Below are positions 1 through 11,612 of a stretch of DNA of 64,000 nt, in pieces. The position numbers and the translations under genes were made by a program. The stretch is from contig JAEBUN010000014.1 in the NCBI GenBank assembly GCA_023014365.1, positions 744,001 to 808,000 on the forward strand, in the 5' to 3' direction. Origin of the DNA: Lepiota brunneoincarnata (Eukaryota > Basidiomycota > Agaricomycetes > Agaricales > Agaricaceae). How positions within the stretch are numbered: the stretch's first letter is position 1; every line of letters starts with the position of its first letter. Under the pieces are notes generated by a model. It made no database searches. It had not been told where the DNA came from and saw only the letters and a list, made by a program, of their open reading frames with translations.

Positions 1-1363
1 GACCTGAACCAGGGTCAATCTGTCATGGAATTCTTGTCATCCCGGCCGTTCACGTCCTGCCTCTGCAGGCATCGTTGTTATAGCTGCTCGGAGTTAAGCT
101 ACATGTCACTTCCCCTGAGGTTCAGACCAGCTGGCTTCATGGTTGCTTTCCCGAACAAGAAAGGGTCCCCGGATATTGTTCCACCAAGCGGGAATCTCGG
201 TTTCCGGGAATCTCGCATTGAATTGAATCAGTTACTTCATTTTCAAGTTGCATCATAGCGGCATTGTAACCGGACTTGCTGCTTGGGCATTGAATTTGCT
301 CATGGGGGTTTGACGGTCACCTTTTTGATGACAGATCTGAGTACGTAGTGCAATGGCAACAAGTGCCCTGTTCCATGACCAGCACTTCCCTGCGGATCAA
401 GCAAAGGACACGGTGACATATTTCCCCGCCCCCCCTACAAGTTCGGGCCAGGCACTCTGCAAGCTGTGCTTGCGGTTTGTTGTGGTTATGAACAAAGAAT
501 TATCTCCGAGCTGAAATCATGCAGCTACGGTAACCAAGTTGTATTCCAAGAAACGTCGGGTTCCGGGCTTCCACGGCCCTGTTATCAGCGGCGTCCGACC
601 TGTGGCTGCCTAGTGATAAATTCAACTTGCAGGGAGGTCGGGCGCAAGCCATGGGGTAGCTGAACTGCAGTACTCTACGGTAAGAGCCTCAATGCACTGA
701 TAATAATATAGGGATGCCATATAGGCCACTGATTGATTGCAAGGAAGAGCTACGAAGGACGAGATGCACGCTACTCACAGGATTGGTCAACCTGTGGTGA
801 TTGTTGTGTATATATTTGGGCAAGGGGTGAGGATTCATGAAATGAAAATATCTGGTGCCGCAATATTGCCACTGTGTAGGTTATACACTTGAAAGCAGCC
901 GGTCCATCCCACCAAACTTTTACACGGTGACTACATCAGTAACAATAGAGATGAAAACCTTGAGATTCGCGACAGGGGAGCTGAAGTAGTTCCCGGTCTC
1001 GTGGGGCTTTGAAATGCTCAATGTCTAACAGTCTCTCAAGTTATAGCCTTGGCGACCAGCTGTAAAATCTGGGGATACTGAAGAGAGACAGCATTTCTCC
1101 AGTGCCCCGTGTGTTTGTTGTTGGAACTTGACAGCAAAAGCCGGAGCCGATGGCGGCAACAGGTAGGAACAGAGGTAGGCCCTGATAGGGCTGTAGCTGT
1201 CGTGTTGGAAATTGGAACTCTATCGCACAGACAACCAAAGACAGCCTCGTTTACCGTGGGGAATTAAAATTTTCATTGTTCCCCCTTTGCATAAATACCC
1301 GTAAATGTTACAACCCTCGCACCTTGCTCAGCCATCAACCTATTTGCCATGAATAGTGGAGCC
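1..1363. other. no gene recognised (left edge)
   Basis: No reading frame here resembles a known family and none shows splice signals that join into a longer product. The short open frames carry no recognisable motif. The segment lies downstream of the minus-strand TPR-CHAT gene, so its right end probably includes that gene's 3' untranslated region. CpG content looks normal, unlike the transposon-rich part of the window. Confidence 0.5.
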
Positions 1364-4300
1364 TTACAGACCGAAGTGTACATAAGGAATCCAGGAAAAG
1401 GAGCAGAATCTGTGTTGGGAAGTGACTTCCGAAACTCCTTGATTGCATGGTGAAGTGCATACGCCGCATGCAACCCGCTGATCCCTTTTCCCCCAACTCG
1501 TGCTTCACGAACCAACAATTCCTTATAAAACAGATCTGCGATCGTTGGAGCATAATCATCCTTGATCGACCACATTGTTGCGATGACACCTCGATACCCA
1601 GCTGCTAACATCCCAGCCGCCAGATGAACCGCCTCTTCCGAAAGCTTTTCATCTCCTTTGCTTGTCTGGCAAGCCGACAGGAATGCAAAATCTCCATGCT
1701 TCAAGTCAGCCTTGATAATCGTCGATAGCTCCAGTCGCCCATTGTGGAAGAAGAATCCGCTCTTGAGTGGATCAATGGTGTCCTGCACAGCATGGCACGC
1801 AAAATGAATAGAGCTGTATGCTGCGATATTGGCCAGTCCTTCTTGGGTATTTGCAATGCTCCCCTCTAAGGTGAGGTAGGGTATGTCATAAGCATCGAGC
1901 TGACTTTCGATCTTGCGAATTTCGGTGGTTGTTGCTGTGATTTTGGGTAGGTTTGGTGTGTTTGGTTGGCTAACCAAGAATATTCCTCGCACACAGTCAC
2001 CACTGGTTGGAGGGTTCTTGACACGCTGAGCAAGGGCACTGACAGAAGGAGTATAGGACGATATTATGAAATCCAAGACTGTGGACCGCCCGTCCGACAA
2101 GTCATAATTTCCGGCTGCGTGGAGCGGCAAGAAAGCAAGGGGACCAGTGGCACACCACCAAATCCTGGGTTTCTCCGTCGAGGGACCTGAAGACTATCAA
2201 ATAACATATATTGTGTGGTAAGCATCAGGTATCTTGTCTATAGTGCATACTCACCAAATACCCAAGACGCTCAACGATTGGCTTCACGACATCCACCCAC
2301 AAGTCCTTCAAGACAGTCTTGATAGTGTATGGCACCAATGGCGAAGGACAGCCTGCCCGATTGTCGCGATCCTGAGCTCCATCCCCAGCCGCTGCCCCGG
2401 TAGCAACGAATAACCCTTCTCCATTGTCAGGCTCCAGTTCAGATCCCCGGGCACGTAGTTTTGAATGAGCCAGGCCTTGCTGCAAGCGTTTGCGAAGATC
2501 GGATGCTTTGGTATAGGTAAAATTGGGGAGGGCAATATGAATGTACTTTTGAGGCTTAGAAAAGAGAGCAAGCGCGTCACATCGGTCTTTGTGGCTATTT
2601 ATGACAATTGTTGGACCACAACTGGGGAGGCAGTCGAGCAAAGCAGATGCTGGTGTTGGAAGAAGGAAGGTTTCGAACCCGGGGATCTTCCGTACGCTCG
2701 AAAGGAGTTGGTCCCATTCCCTCGCGAGTTCGACGTGCCGCTTCACTTCAGCCTGGAGCGACAACTTTTCCTGGCTAATCGTCTCTGTGGCGAAGCTTTG
2801 TGAGACCATCCGAGAACCAGCTTGTTCTAAGGATCTTGAAACATGCAAGATGCGATCTGCAAGGATGTGGTCGTGGACACGAAGGGAATCAATTGGGGTG
2901 CGGAGGTTGTTCAGCTGTGTCCTAGACAATGCATCTACCTTGTTCAAGCCACTCCAAGGCCTTTTCCACCGCTCCGAGCGAAAATGCAGCAGCAGCTGCC
3001 TCCAACGAAAGATTAGAAGTATCGGCAAGATTCCGGTGGCGGCTGTGTACTGTTTGTTCCAACCCAGCGACTTGAGAAATCAATTCAATCGCCCTGGAAA
3101 ATGCGCTTAATGATTGTTGCGGATCAAACTGCTGAGAAAGGGAAGCCCATGATCGAGCAGCATCAAGGCGTACAGAAGGGGGTCCGGTGCACTGGTTGGC
3201 TGCGCGGCGGAAGCAGTTAATGGCTTCTTGATTGGAATATCCACCATCTTGAAAGTGCTCGAACCGCGTTTGGAACGAAGTTCCAAGGTTGGAAAGTGTG
3301 CCAGGAAGGTAAGCATGGTGAGGAGGTGTGAGTTCGACAGCCTTCTGCTGTGCAGATACTGCCTCCTGGATGTCTGCGAGGTCCCATGTCCTTTGGAACC
3401 GAGCTCTGAAAGAACTTCCGAGACTGTCAAGCCTGCGGGGCAGGTCTGTGTGGCCGAGGGGAGTGAGCTCGGTGGCTTCCTTGTGCCTAGATATTGCCTC
3501 TTGAATATCGTCTAGATTCTTCGTGCGCTCAAACCGAGTTCGGAACGAGATTCCAATATCGGATAGCAGACCGGGTAGATCTATATGGCCGGGAGGCATA
3601 AGATCTATGGCTTTCTGTTGCGCGGATATCGCCTCCTGAATGTCGGCAGGAACTCCTGTACGTAGGAACCGAGCTCGGAATGAAACGCCAAGGTCACCAA
3701 ATATACCGAACAGATCTATATCTGCAGGAGTGATGAGCTGCGTGGCTTTCTGGAGGATAGATATTGCCTCCTGAATGTCTACAAGTTCTCCCGTGTATTC
3801 GAACCGGGCTGTGAACGAATGTCCAAGGCTAGCCAGCATGACAGGCAAATACTCATTTCCGGGAGGGGCGATTTCTATGGCTTTTTGGAGGGTAAATATT
3901 GCCTCCTGGATATCTTCGAGGCCTCCCGTGTGTTTGAACCGAGCTCCGAATGAAAGCCCATGATTGAACAGCATGCCGCACAGGTCCGGATGGTCAGGGG
4001 GTGTGAGGTTCATGGCTTTCTGTCGGGCATCCATTGCCTTCTGGATGTCTGCAAGGTCCCCCGTATATTGGAACCGAATTTCGAAGGAATTTCCCAGATT
4101 GCCTATCCTGCCACGCAAATCGTCATCACCGGGAGGTGTGAGCTCAATGGCTTTCCGTTGAACAGAAATCAACTCCTCAATATCTGCGAAGTCCCGTGTT
4201 TGCTCGTAGCGGCTTCTGCAAAAGTGTCCGAGAGTGTCGAACCTGCGAACCACGAGAGGATCCCCAGGGGGAGTGAGTTCAATTGCAGTCTGCAATGCAA

Positions 4301-4555
4301 CTATTGCTTCCTGGATATCTGCACGATCTCCTGAACGGAGGAACCGATTTCTTGACCGGTGTCCGAGGACCTCAAGCTTTTCCGGGTCTACGCGGCCGTC
4401 GGGAATGTGCTTAGCAGCATCTTGCTGTGCAGATAGCATTTTCTGAGCATCTGCAGCGTCACCTGATATTTTATGTACGTGGTCAGCTCAGTCATGTCTT
4501 GATCCCTCAAAAATACAGTTTCGCACTTACCGTTGTCAGATGGCGTGTTTGCCAT
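1364..4555 (-). pseudogene. TPR-CHAT protein (caspase-like CHAT peptidase), two frameshifts
   Basis: Three exons are inferred: 4531-4555 (begins MANTPSDN), 2255-4462 and 1364-2193. The introns are 4463-4530 (donor GTAAGT, acceptor CAG) and 2194-2254 (donor GTGAGT, acceptor TAG), and both keep frame. Exon 2 encodes at least eight TPR-like units of 45 residues, each with a DIQEAI-type core. Exon 3 is a CHAT domain: IWWCATGPLAFLPLHAAG, the histidine motif HFACHA and the cysteine motif LSACQTS, the expected catalytic dyad, then the usual WIPYVHFGL ending at 1364-1366. CHAT domains are caspase-fold peptidases that act on a protein substrate, here unknown. Two single-base changes break the frame: one extra base at 2923 makes a TAG directly after LEQGRC, and one base seems lost in a run of four at 1396-1399 just before the ending. 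The gene is therefore either a young pseudogene or intact with assembly errors. Confidence 0.85.
3190..4345 (-). repeat. tandem TPR-encoding repeats, unit 135 bp
   Basis: Inside exon 2 of the CHAT gene the DIQEAI-like codons recur near 3358, 3492, 3628, 3763, 3898, 4034, 4170 and 4306, a spacing of 135-136 bp (45 residues). Each unit carries the pattern DIQEAI, QKAIELTPPG, then LG.SF..RF. The units are diverged in DNA but constant in length, as expected for a repeat array that expands and contracts in frame. A ninth, weaker unit follows on the C-terminal side. Confidence 0.85.
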
Positions 4556-5859
4556 TTCGCCTAGTAATATTTGTAAAGTCTGGATGGGACGGGATGTGAA
4601 CTGCCAGTAAGTCGATTAGCGTCTGAGCTGCGGCTATTGCCCACGATGAGCGAGCGAACGTTACTAACGGTGTGGTTGCTAAAATCCCCTCCTTTCCTTT
4701 GCTGCGTGGACCGGTGTTTTGGAGTTGGTTCCGAGCAAATGACGTCAAATCAGAAGCGAGCAGCGTATCAACTACCTTGAGCTTATATACGAATCTCATG
4801 ACATTCATCAGTCACACAAGCCGTTCACCAAAAATAAATCCAAGGTCAGGCGGCATCGGCCACCATCATGTGTAGGTCAGATCAGAAATCGTGGACGACT
4901 AATACGGATTAAGATTCGAAGTCACTCCAAGCTAGGTTTGGTCCCGCACGTTGTCAGGAAATAAGTCTTCTATTGGACCGTCATAGTTCTTATCGATGGT
5001 TATGCCGTGATATCTCTGCTTCCCCCACTTACCAGATAAGTATGTTCCATGAGATAGCGATGAGAAGAGTTAGAAACGGCAAATGCGGCTTCACTAGCAG
5101 GACTCAAGTGACAGTCAATAGGTCTATCTGGGAAGCGGGGGGTTCAGTTGGCTCGTGAGTTGATATTTGGATTCACAGACCCTAATAACAACGGGAGTGC
5201 TGGCAGTCGGTTCGGATTTTTGTCATAGCGATAGGCAGGGAAAGGGCGCGTGCCCGTTGGTCCTTCTCAGAGCGTCCGTCCTTATGACACCTAACCCCAT
5301 TGCTGCTCTCAAATTCCAGCATCTCGTGGACGCAACCGCAGCCTGACTCTCGACTCGGTATCGCACCCCCCGCCACGAAGCACCGTAATAGGTTTAGGTC
5401 TGGACGCCGTGTTCTCCTTCGATCGGCTTCCCCTTACCGGCTACGTACACGAGACATGATGCAAGACGCATAGGCATCACTTCCTTCCCGTCTCCACTCA
5501 GCCTTCTCTCGCGTTCACAGAACTACCAGGGTGGGTGTTCTGTCCCTGGTACAGGACACGCCATCTTAATCGATAGTTATTCGTCATGCCCAACAAGGCG
5601 GTTGAGATATTGGACTTCTTGCAACCCCAAGATCACAATAACTATGGCGAGGAAAGAAGAGAAGGAGGATTTTACCGAGTCTTCGTCTGTATACAGCTTA
5701 CTGTAGCGGTTAAAACATGGGATAAGTTTATTTCATCGCTTAAGGTTCCTGTCTTAATTCCACTTTCTCACTACCGACCCCACAAGTTGTCTTTTGCAGT
5801 TCTCAATTATCTCTCAATCAATTCTCGGCTCTTTCATCTGCCTAGTTAACATGCTTTCC
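4556..5859. other. no gene recognised upstream of the CHAT gene
   Basis: This is the upstream side of the minus-strand CHAT gene and should hold its promoter. I see no convincing TATA element or second gene. The small open frames do not resemble known proteins and lack a consistent splice pattern. Confidence 0.45.
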
Positions 5860-5980
5860 TCCAACCCGTGCTTCACGAGCCAACATCCCTTTATAAAACA
5901 GATCTGTGATCGTTGGAGCATAATCATCCCTGATCGACCACATTGTTGCAATGACACCTCGATACCCGGCTGCTAACATC
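5860..5980 (-). pseudogene. stray fragment of a CHAT domain
   Basis: About 121 bp align by eye with 1493-1612 of the CHAT gene in the same orientation, with roughly ten substitutions. The matched part encodes the segment around GVIATMWSIKDDYAPTIADL. It stops abruptly on both sides and has no flanking exon, TPR or target duplication that I can see. This may be a leftover of gene conversion, of a deleted tandem CHAT paralog, or of a small templated insertion. Confidence 0.8.
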
Positions 5981-7358
5981 GGCCACAAATTGTCTGAATG
6001 CCCGGTGGAATACCCCTTTTCTAGCCAGTTTCTAATTCACTTAGTAATTAGAAATGGATAGACCGAAAATGTGTTGTTTTCATACATTTTCTCCTCATGT
6101 GTGGGGAGTTGAACCACGGTAGGACCCCAGAAAAGTCCCTCCAGGCTCATTGATTCCAAATACGTTCTACAGGCGAAGAAATAAGCATCAACGCAAAACA
6201 GTGATTATTCACGACTTTAGAGGCCGGATCTTTGAATTCAGATAATACACCAGGAAGAAGCCAAATCATCAGGAGAATAAAAATGGCCAGTTTTGGATGG
6301 GATAAAAAGCCTGAAATGACTTGAGGTTACTGTAATAACCATCTAGGGATCAGCGTGGGGCAAGTCAGCAAGTAATGCATTGTAGCATCATGCCAAGGGA
6401 CGGTCGATTTGCTTACAAGCATAGATACCGTCCGCGTGCTCACAAAGAGACGGAATGACTACGGTTTTGGAGGCCAGACACGCACTGGTGACTATTGCTT
6501 TTAGAGCCGTTGTCCTATGTGAGCGGGTTCAAAGTCCCATGTGGTTCAAATCAGCAGTAAGATGCGTTGTACTAAGGGGACTGCGAGGGGAAGGTGCGGT
6601 ACGCTCGGACATCATCGATCATCAATAGAAAGTATTTTTTGTTGCGAGCAGGAGGCTGCCTGTTCGGAAGGAAGGGACACGGCACTTATGTAGGCTACTG
6701 TAAGCAATCTATAATGTAGGTACGACAATACATTCGCCTCGGACTCATAAGGGTTCCTGGGGTGGTGTAGCAATTGGTCGTGGCACGAGGCCTTTCCGCT
6801 TTGGAAAGCACGCTCGAGATACGAGGGATCACTATTTTGCGTGAGAATGTGACACCTCGAACGCGTACCACTACAGATAGGTTCCCGCCACTCTCACCAC
6901 TATTGTCTCTCTGCTTCCCCTTATATCATCATCGTCACCGAGGGTGAGCGTAAAGTCTTGTGGGAGCGCAACTTGGAAGATTCGATCTCAGACCAGGCCG
7001 GGGCTCGGACACTCCGAATGAATATATACCTTGAGGCAGACACTTACCACTCTCTTTTTTTTATCAGTTTTATTACGTGGTACATAACAATTAGGCCGAA
7101 AGGTGACCGAGAAGCTCAAGTAATCGATTTCATGGCCAGCGACATCCAAAGGATATTTTGCGATGTGAAGACGGTTGTTATTTTCTGCCGGTAGATGTCG
7201 ACGTGACAAACACCTCGGGAAAACTGCTATAGCTCCCTGCCTGGATTCAATTCATATTCCGTAATACTTATTACATTCAGAGCCCGGACTAGCACTCCGC
7301 TTTTTTCCTCTCCGGGGAAAACAAAAGAAAAAGAAAATTTACATTCCCCCCTTCCCAA
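5981..7358. other. no gene recognised
   Basis: I find no supported gene, repeat or RNA here. A stretch near 6767-6830 looks vaguely like a tRNA (a TAGC..TGGT D-arm-like part) but does not fold into a complete cloverleaf by eye. Confidence 0.45.
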
Positions 7359-8036
7359 TCACCCACCCGCTAAACTCCCGAGCGGCGTCACCTGAACGAC
7401 CGTAAAACACTCAACAGCAGCCCAAAATGACTCCATATCCGGTCTTCCAGAAACCTGAATCGGCTCATCTCGCGGTCGAGCATCAAACAGACATTTTTGC
7501 TCAACACTCTCCAAATTGGCCGGCATCGTCGTCAAGAACAGTTTAAACAACCCCACATCCTTTGTTTTTCTCCCCTCCTGATCTTAAAGTCCCAAGGATA
7601 GGTACTACTTTCGCCGTGCCCAACGGGCAAACTGGATCGGGCTGGTAAGACAACGTTGGCTTGGGGGTTATAGAGGGACGAAGAGAGGGTGGTGGAGGTG
7701 AAGGAGTCTGTGCCTATTGGTGGGAGGTACCAACGCTCTATCGAACCCCTCGTTAAAAAAAAAGAAGAAAATTGATCAGGCACCAGGCGAGGACTCACGA
7801 ATTGATAATTCTAATGGATCAAAGTAGAGGAGGTGCGGGTACAGCGGTATATCCGTCCGATTATCAATCGTAGCTCCGTACCACTTCGGGTTCCACGCAT
7901 CAACAACGACTCTTGCCAATCCCTCAGTAAAAATATTGTTGCCATAAGGCTCTCCCGAGTCCTTATCTTCGACTAATTGGAGCTCCCTTGAAAGGATGTA
8001 AACTGGGGTGTTAGGGGTTTGGTGATGCGAGCGCAA
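7359..8036 (-). pseudogene. caspase-like (peptidase C14) protein, C-terminal region only
   Basis: Two exons, 7799-8036 and 7359-7737, join across a 61-bp intron 7738-7798 (donor GTGAGT, acceptor TAG) to give IPLYPHLLYFDPLELSI followed by QRWYLPP. This is the accessory C-terminal module typical of basidiomycete caspase-like proteins: LYP.L.YFD, then LPVGHGESSTYPWDF, then DVGLFKLFLTTMPANL. Between the last two blocks one base appears lost in an A-run (plus-strand T5 at 7565-7569), which shifts the frame. The catalytic caspase domain is absent upstream; the region beyond 8036 has no matching exon. It is a remnant or the 3' end of a disrupted gene. A relation to the catalytic-core remnant at 15692-16926 is possible but that piece is much poorer in CpG. 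Confidence 0.7.
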
Positions 8037-8599
8037 CAGCGTCCGTCTGTCACTGAGGCTTCAACCCAGATTCTGTAGGTAGTGTAGAGAAATCAGGTAG
8101 AAAATAAGCAATTTAAATAAACCGCTTAACGCGTGGGCTTGAGACGATACGAGATGACGAGGGGATGTATACTAAACGAGTTTGGATAGCTGAGGTGTCG
8201 AGGCAAGGTGAAACAAAGCGAAACAAAGCAAGATAGAGAGAAAGAGAGAGAGAGAGAGAGAGAAGAGAACTTTAAATGTGAGTTAAGATCATGTTAACTG
8301 AAGTCCCTACAGAATACATGCAGTATATATACCCTAGGGACTGTGGAGCTTGTGTATGCTCCGGAAATTTTACAAGGAGTATTAAAGAAGCAAGCAGAGA
8401 AGGAATAAGGATGAGGAGGAAGGAATGCACAAGTGAATTGGAAAATACTGACTACTGTTCATTTAGAATGTCCTAGATTTCCATCATATGCTATGGGCAG
8501 TGTTCCTTATTCATTACTGAGGGGCAGGGAATGGAGAGACAAGTCAGGAGGAGGGGGAAGATTGTGGCTCTATTATGTAACAAGGTACAAGTAGAGGAT
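8037..8599. other. intergenic, with a GA microsatellite
   Basis: No gene recognised. A pure purine GA-repeat lies at about 8235-8264. CpG becomes scarce to the right of about 8.5 kb, which marks the edge of the transposon-derived zone. Confidence 0.5.
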
Positions 8600-8800
8600 T
8601 AGAGCTTAGTCTTTGGGCAAATGTCTGGTGTGGCACATGTCCATTTTCTTCTGTGCCATGACAATGTTTGACATCATTCAACAAGCAGTGTCATACTGCT
8701 CCTGCTCCTTTTTCTGCAATTCATCTATCTATTCACAACCCAATCACAATCATTTTCATCCTATCCTTACTCTCATCAGTCCTTTCTTTTCTCACACTCC

Positions 8801-9611
8801 ATGCCTTGTATCGAAAGAGACCCAGGTCTTGAAACCTGCCCAGACTTTGCCAGTCCACATTACGATCTCCTCCGTACCCTCATAGTCAATACAGGTGCTA
8901 CCGATGAGGAAGCTGTGACACAGCTAGCAAATGCTTGGCATCAGGAGAACCAATCGAGGAGAGATATTTGGAACCAACAAGTTGAGGAGGATCAACAAGC
9001 TGCAAATGAGGTGGAGTGCCTTGCTAGGGAGCATGAACAAGAAGAATGGGACACTGCCCGCCATGAATGCAAGAAGAAAAGGCTGAAGATCAACGACTTC
9101 GATACCAGCTCCTCTGTCAGCTCATACATCACTCCTTCACCCTCCACTTACGCCATCAATAAGCTCAAAAACTTTGAATATGTCAAACTATTCTACTTCA
9201 CTCAAGAAGGATGCCTTGATGTGCTAAGCAACCAATGCACAGAAGCTGATGACACATATGGACTTTCCAAGGTCAGAGATATTGTCTCATTCTGATCCAT
9301 TGCTGCTGTTTGAGCCTCAAAGCATGTCATTCAAGATGTAGACCTCACATGGAGTCAATTGACATATGTGAAGACCAGCTACCTTCAACACCTCGGAATG
9401 GCAGGGTGGCCTCAAAGGCATGTTGACACCCTTGCTCACTTCTTCATCGCTCTCAAAGCAAGCTCATTCTGTGGCTGATCACATGGCAAAAAAATCCTCA
9501 TCACATACCAGGCTTGGGTTTGTTGCCATTGGCACAACAGGCTCAAACAAGAAGGCAACTGAGGTTTCAACATTGCCATCATTGATACCAGCTTGCTCGA
9601 AACCATTTTGA
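8801..9611 (+). pseudogene. DIRS-like gag/ORF1, broken
   Basis: The open part 8801-9295 begins MPCIERDPGLETCPDFASP and includes NTGATDEEAVTQLANAWHQ, a charged helical stretch (EDQQAANEVECLAREHEQEE) and KNFEYVKLFYFTQEG. Coding-like sequence continues after the stop (WSQLTYVKTSYLQHLGMAGW, then a helix with ETILNEIWDAV) up to about 9650 but is broken by stops. This arrangement resembles the first ORF of Agaricomycete DIRS-like elements, which is presumed to be the RNA-binding coat protein. The family match is from memory and moderate; the position directly upstream of the zinc-finger and RT regions supports it. Confidence 0.6.
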
Positions 9612-9754
9612 ATGAAATCTGGGATGCGGTACATGCAGAGAACAAAAGAGAGGTCAGTACTCCCTCCGTCTCTCCCCAAAGCTTGTTTCGCTGACAAAAC
9701 TTCACTCCTTTCTTCCCCCATCCTTTCCCTGCATCTCTCATGCTGCGCTGGGTT

Positions 9755-9914
9755 CCTTCCCTCCTTTTGCTACACCTGGACTTCCTGCTACTGTCCATGG
9801 TCACCTGCTACACCTGGGCTTTTGCTATGCCTGTGGTCTCCACATGCTACACTGGGGCTTGTGCTACACCCCTGGTTCTTTACACCTGGACTCCCTGCTA
9901 CCATTCATGGTTTG
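9755..9914 (+). repeat. imperfect tandem repeats in the DIRS-like gag linker (continues at 10613-10800)
   Basis: A motif close to CTGCTACACCTGGGCTTTT recurs several times here and resumes at 10613-10800 on the other side of the nested solo LTR. Removing the LTR joins the two halves, so the array predates the LTR insertion. It looks like a proline/leucine-rich linker between the gag core and the zinc finger, now out of frame in places. Confidence 0.7.
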
Positions 9915-10612
9915 TGTTATGATCCGTGCTCCTTCTGTATCCGAGGATAACTGGAGACGGCCTTCAATCACTCTACAAGGTGTCCGAGACGGTTGGCCTT
10001 ATAGAGCTTAGTGGATCGCACTCAATGAGATAACGAGGGAAGACGCCAAGTTAAGGCAGAGAGGTAAACGACCGCTGTTAACAAGATTAAAGCTTAGGGC
10101 TTTAATCTCTACTTGTACAGGCCTTATATACCTATGAGATGCTATATACTCGTTATAGGTTACTTGGCTGTTCTACTGGTCGTGCGCAGTCCTGACCATG
10201 ATGCACATCCTGGTTGATGGCATCCTAATGGTATTTATATTACAATGAGTCAGTATTCTCGCTACTGCTGTGCGATGTTCCATCGCTTTCTTCTGACTCA
10301 TAATCTTCTTCTCCCGATTGTATCTCCATGGAGTCTTCTCCGTTCTCGCTCTCCATTCTCTCAGTGCTTCCATCCATATCGGAGGTTGGATCGGTTGATC
10401 CATGGTTATCTTCCTCGTCCTCGGGGTATTCCAATATATCCTCCAAGGTTATCTCCATTCCTGCTTCTCTCGCCAGGTCCTGCATGGCGGTGTAATATTC
10501 TCCTTCCTCGTCTTTGTATTCTTGTGCCCGTAGTTGGTCTGTAGTCTCCTGTACCCATCTTGTAAAGTCGAACAATAATTCTTGTTCCTCCCGATCTGGA
10601 CTGTTCATAACA
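9915..10612 (-). mobile_element. solo LTR (family S698), minus orientation
   Basis: The 698-bp unit starts TGTTATGATCC and ends TTCATAACA on the plus strand (6-bp terminal inverted repeat TGTTAT/ATAACA). It is flanked by a perfect 5-bp duplication GTTTG (9910-9914 and 10613-10617). A second copy of the same length lies at 12245-12942 in the opposite orientation. No internal retroelement sequence is attached, so it is a solo LTR left by LTR-LTR recombination. It interrupts the tandem-repeat linker of the DIRS-like element. Confidence 0.9.
10240..10608 (-). CDS. 122-codon acidic ORF inside the solo LTR
   Basis: The ORF starts at the fifth base of the LTR in sense orientation and reads MNSPDREEQELLFDFTRWVQ, then a very acidic, serine-rich C-terminal half (EYPEDEEDNHGSTDPTSD, SGEEDYESEESDGTSHSSS). 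The second LTR copy (12249-12617) keeps the same frame with a handful of replacements. No known domain is recognised. It could be the 3' end of an element ORF that runs into the LTR, or an LTR-encoded accessory protein. Alternatively the copies are simply too young to have decayed, so conservation alone does not prove function. Confidence 0.5.
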   Translation of the reverse strand: MNSPDREEQELLFDFTRWVQETTDQLRAQEYKDEEGEYYTAMQDLAREAGMEITLEDILEYPEDEEDNHGSTDPTSDMDGSTERMESENGEDSMEIQSGEEDYESEESDGTSHSSSENTDSL

Positions 10613-11148
10613 GTTTGCCTGCTACACCTGGGCTTTGGCTACACCTGTGGTTTACACATGCTATGCCAGGGTTTTTGCTATGCCCACAGTTCTCTACACA
10701 TGTATTGGCACCTGTGCCTCACCTATGTTTTCCCCATATGCCAAACCTGGGCCTGTGTTTCACCCATGGTTTTTCTCCATATTGTCTCTGCTCCGCCTCA
10801 CTATATCATGTCAACATCATGTCATTCCCTATTTGCTCACTCCTTCTTTACATGATCCACTTGTATGTATCCTGTTACACCTTCCCACCCTGTCAATGCA
10901 CCTTGGAATATTGGCACCAGATGCACACCATCTGTGAAGCTTTCATGTCCACCACGAGCTCTTCCCCTAGTGGTAGCCATGGTACCAAGTGACATTTTGT
11001 AGACCTTGAGCCACCAAGACAGTTCCGAGAAAATTGCTCTCTGTCCTGTTCTCCCCTGCACCAGTGTTCCCCTCGTAAACACCATGCTTACTCCCCAACC
11101 CATGCAGTTTCAGGGCCACGAAAATCTTCTTTTCATACGGGTGCAAGC

Positions 11149-11421
11149 TTGCAAACCCCATCTGCTTGTGCCATTTGCTTGGGGAGACACCATCATGACA
11201 TTTACAAATGTGCATCAGAAACCTTTTGGAATGGTGAAAAGGTCCACTGTCGAAGAAATGAGCAAGGACGCATTATCAATCCAAATGGAACAACAATTTG
11301 CTCCGACTGGCAATGTCTGCTTGGCTGCACCAGTTCTGGAGCAGGACACCATCATGAATGCTCAGGTTGTGGAAAGACGGATCATGGAGCTCAAGACTGT
11401 CCTCAAGCTCAGAAAGAGTAA
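11149..11421 (+). CDS. Cys/His zinc-finger segment of the DIRS-like element
   Basis: The 90-codon frame carries CAICLGRHHHDIYKC, then CLLGCTSSGAGHHHECSGC and ECSGCGKTDHGAQDC, that is a series of CCHC/CCHH-like knuckles, the last a good C-x2-C-x4-H-x4-C. Retroelement nucleic-acid-binding domains have this form. It lies about 190 bp before the reverse transcriptase frame, which starts at 11613. It is probably the C-terminal part of the gag-like ORF rather than a separate gene. Confidence 0.65.
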   Translation: MQTPSACAICLGRHHHDIYKCASETFWNGEKVHCRRNEQGRIINPNGTTICSDWQCLLGCTSSGAGHHHECSGCGKTDHGAQDCPQAQKE

Positions 11422-11612
11422 AGTGTTCACACCCTATCACCACAAGACATGGCGCCACCTACTTGTGGAGCATAAGCTTCTTGATAAATACCCTTTTCTC
11501 CCACATAGTCTTCAATTTGGATTTGATGCTGGTATCCCCCTAATTTATTCAACGTTCACCCCCAATAATAGTCCAACTCTACACGTACATTCCAGACAGT
11601 ACCAGGAAATAG

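Noticed and set aside
6767..6840. Possible tRNA gene (TAGC..TGGT D-arm-like and CTCGAGATACGAG T-arm-like pieces)
   Set aside because: The acceptor stem does not pair and there is no plausible anticodon arm; not a complete cloverleaf.
8235..8264. GA-rich purine tract as a regulatory element or polypurine tract
   Set aside because: It is a simple microsatellite with no adjacent LTR or promoter structure.
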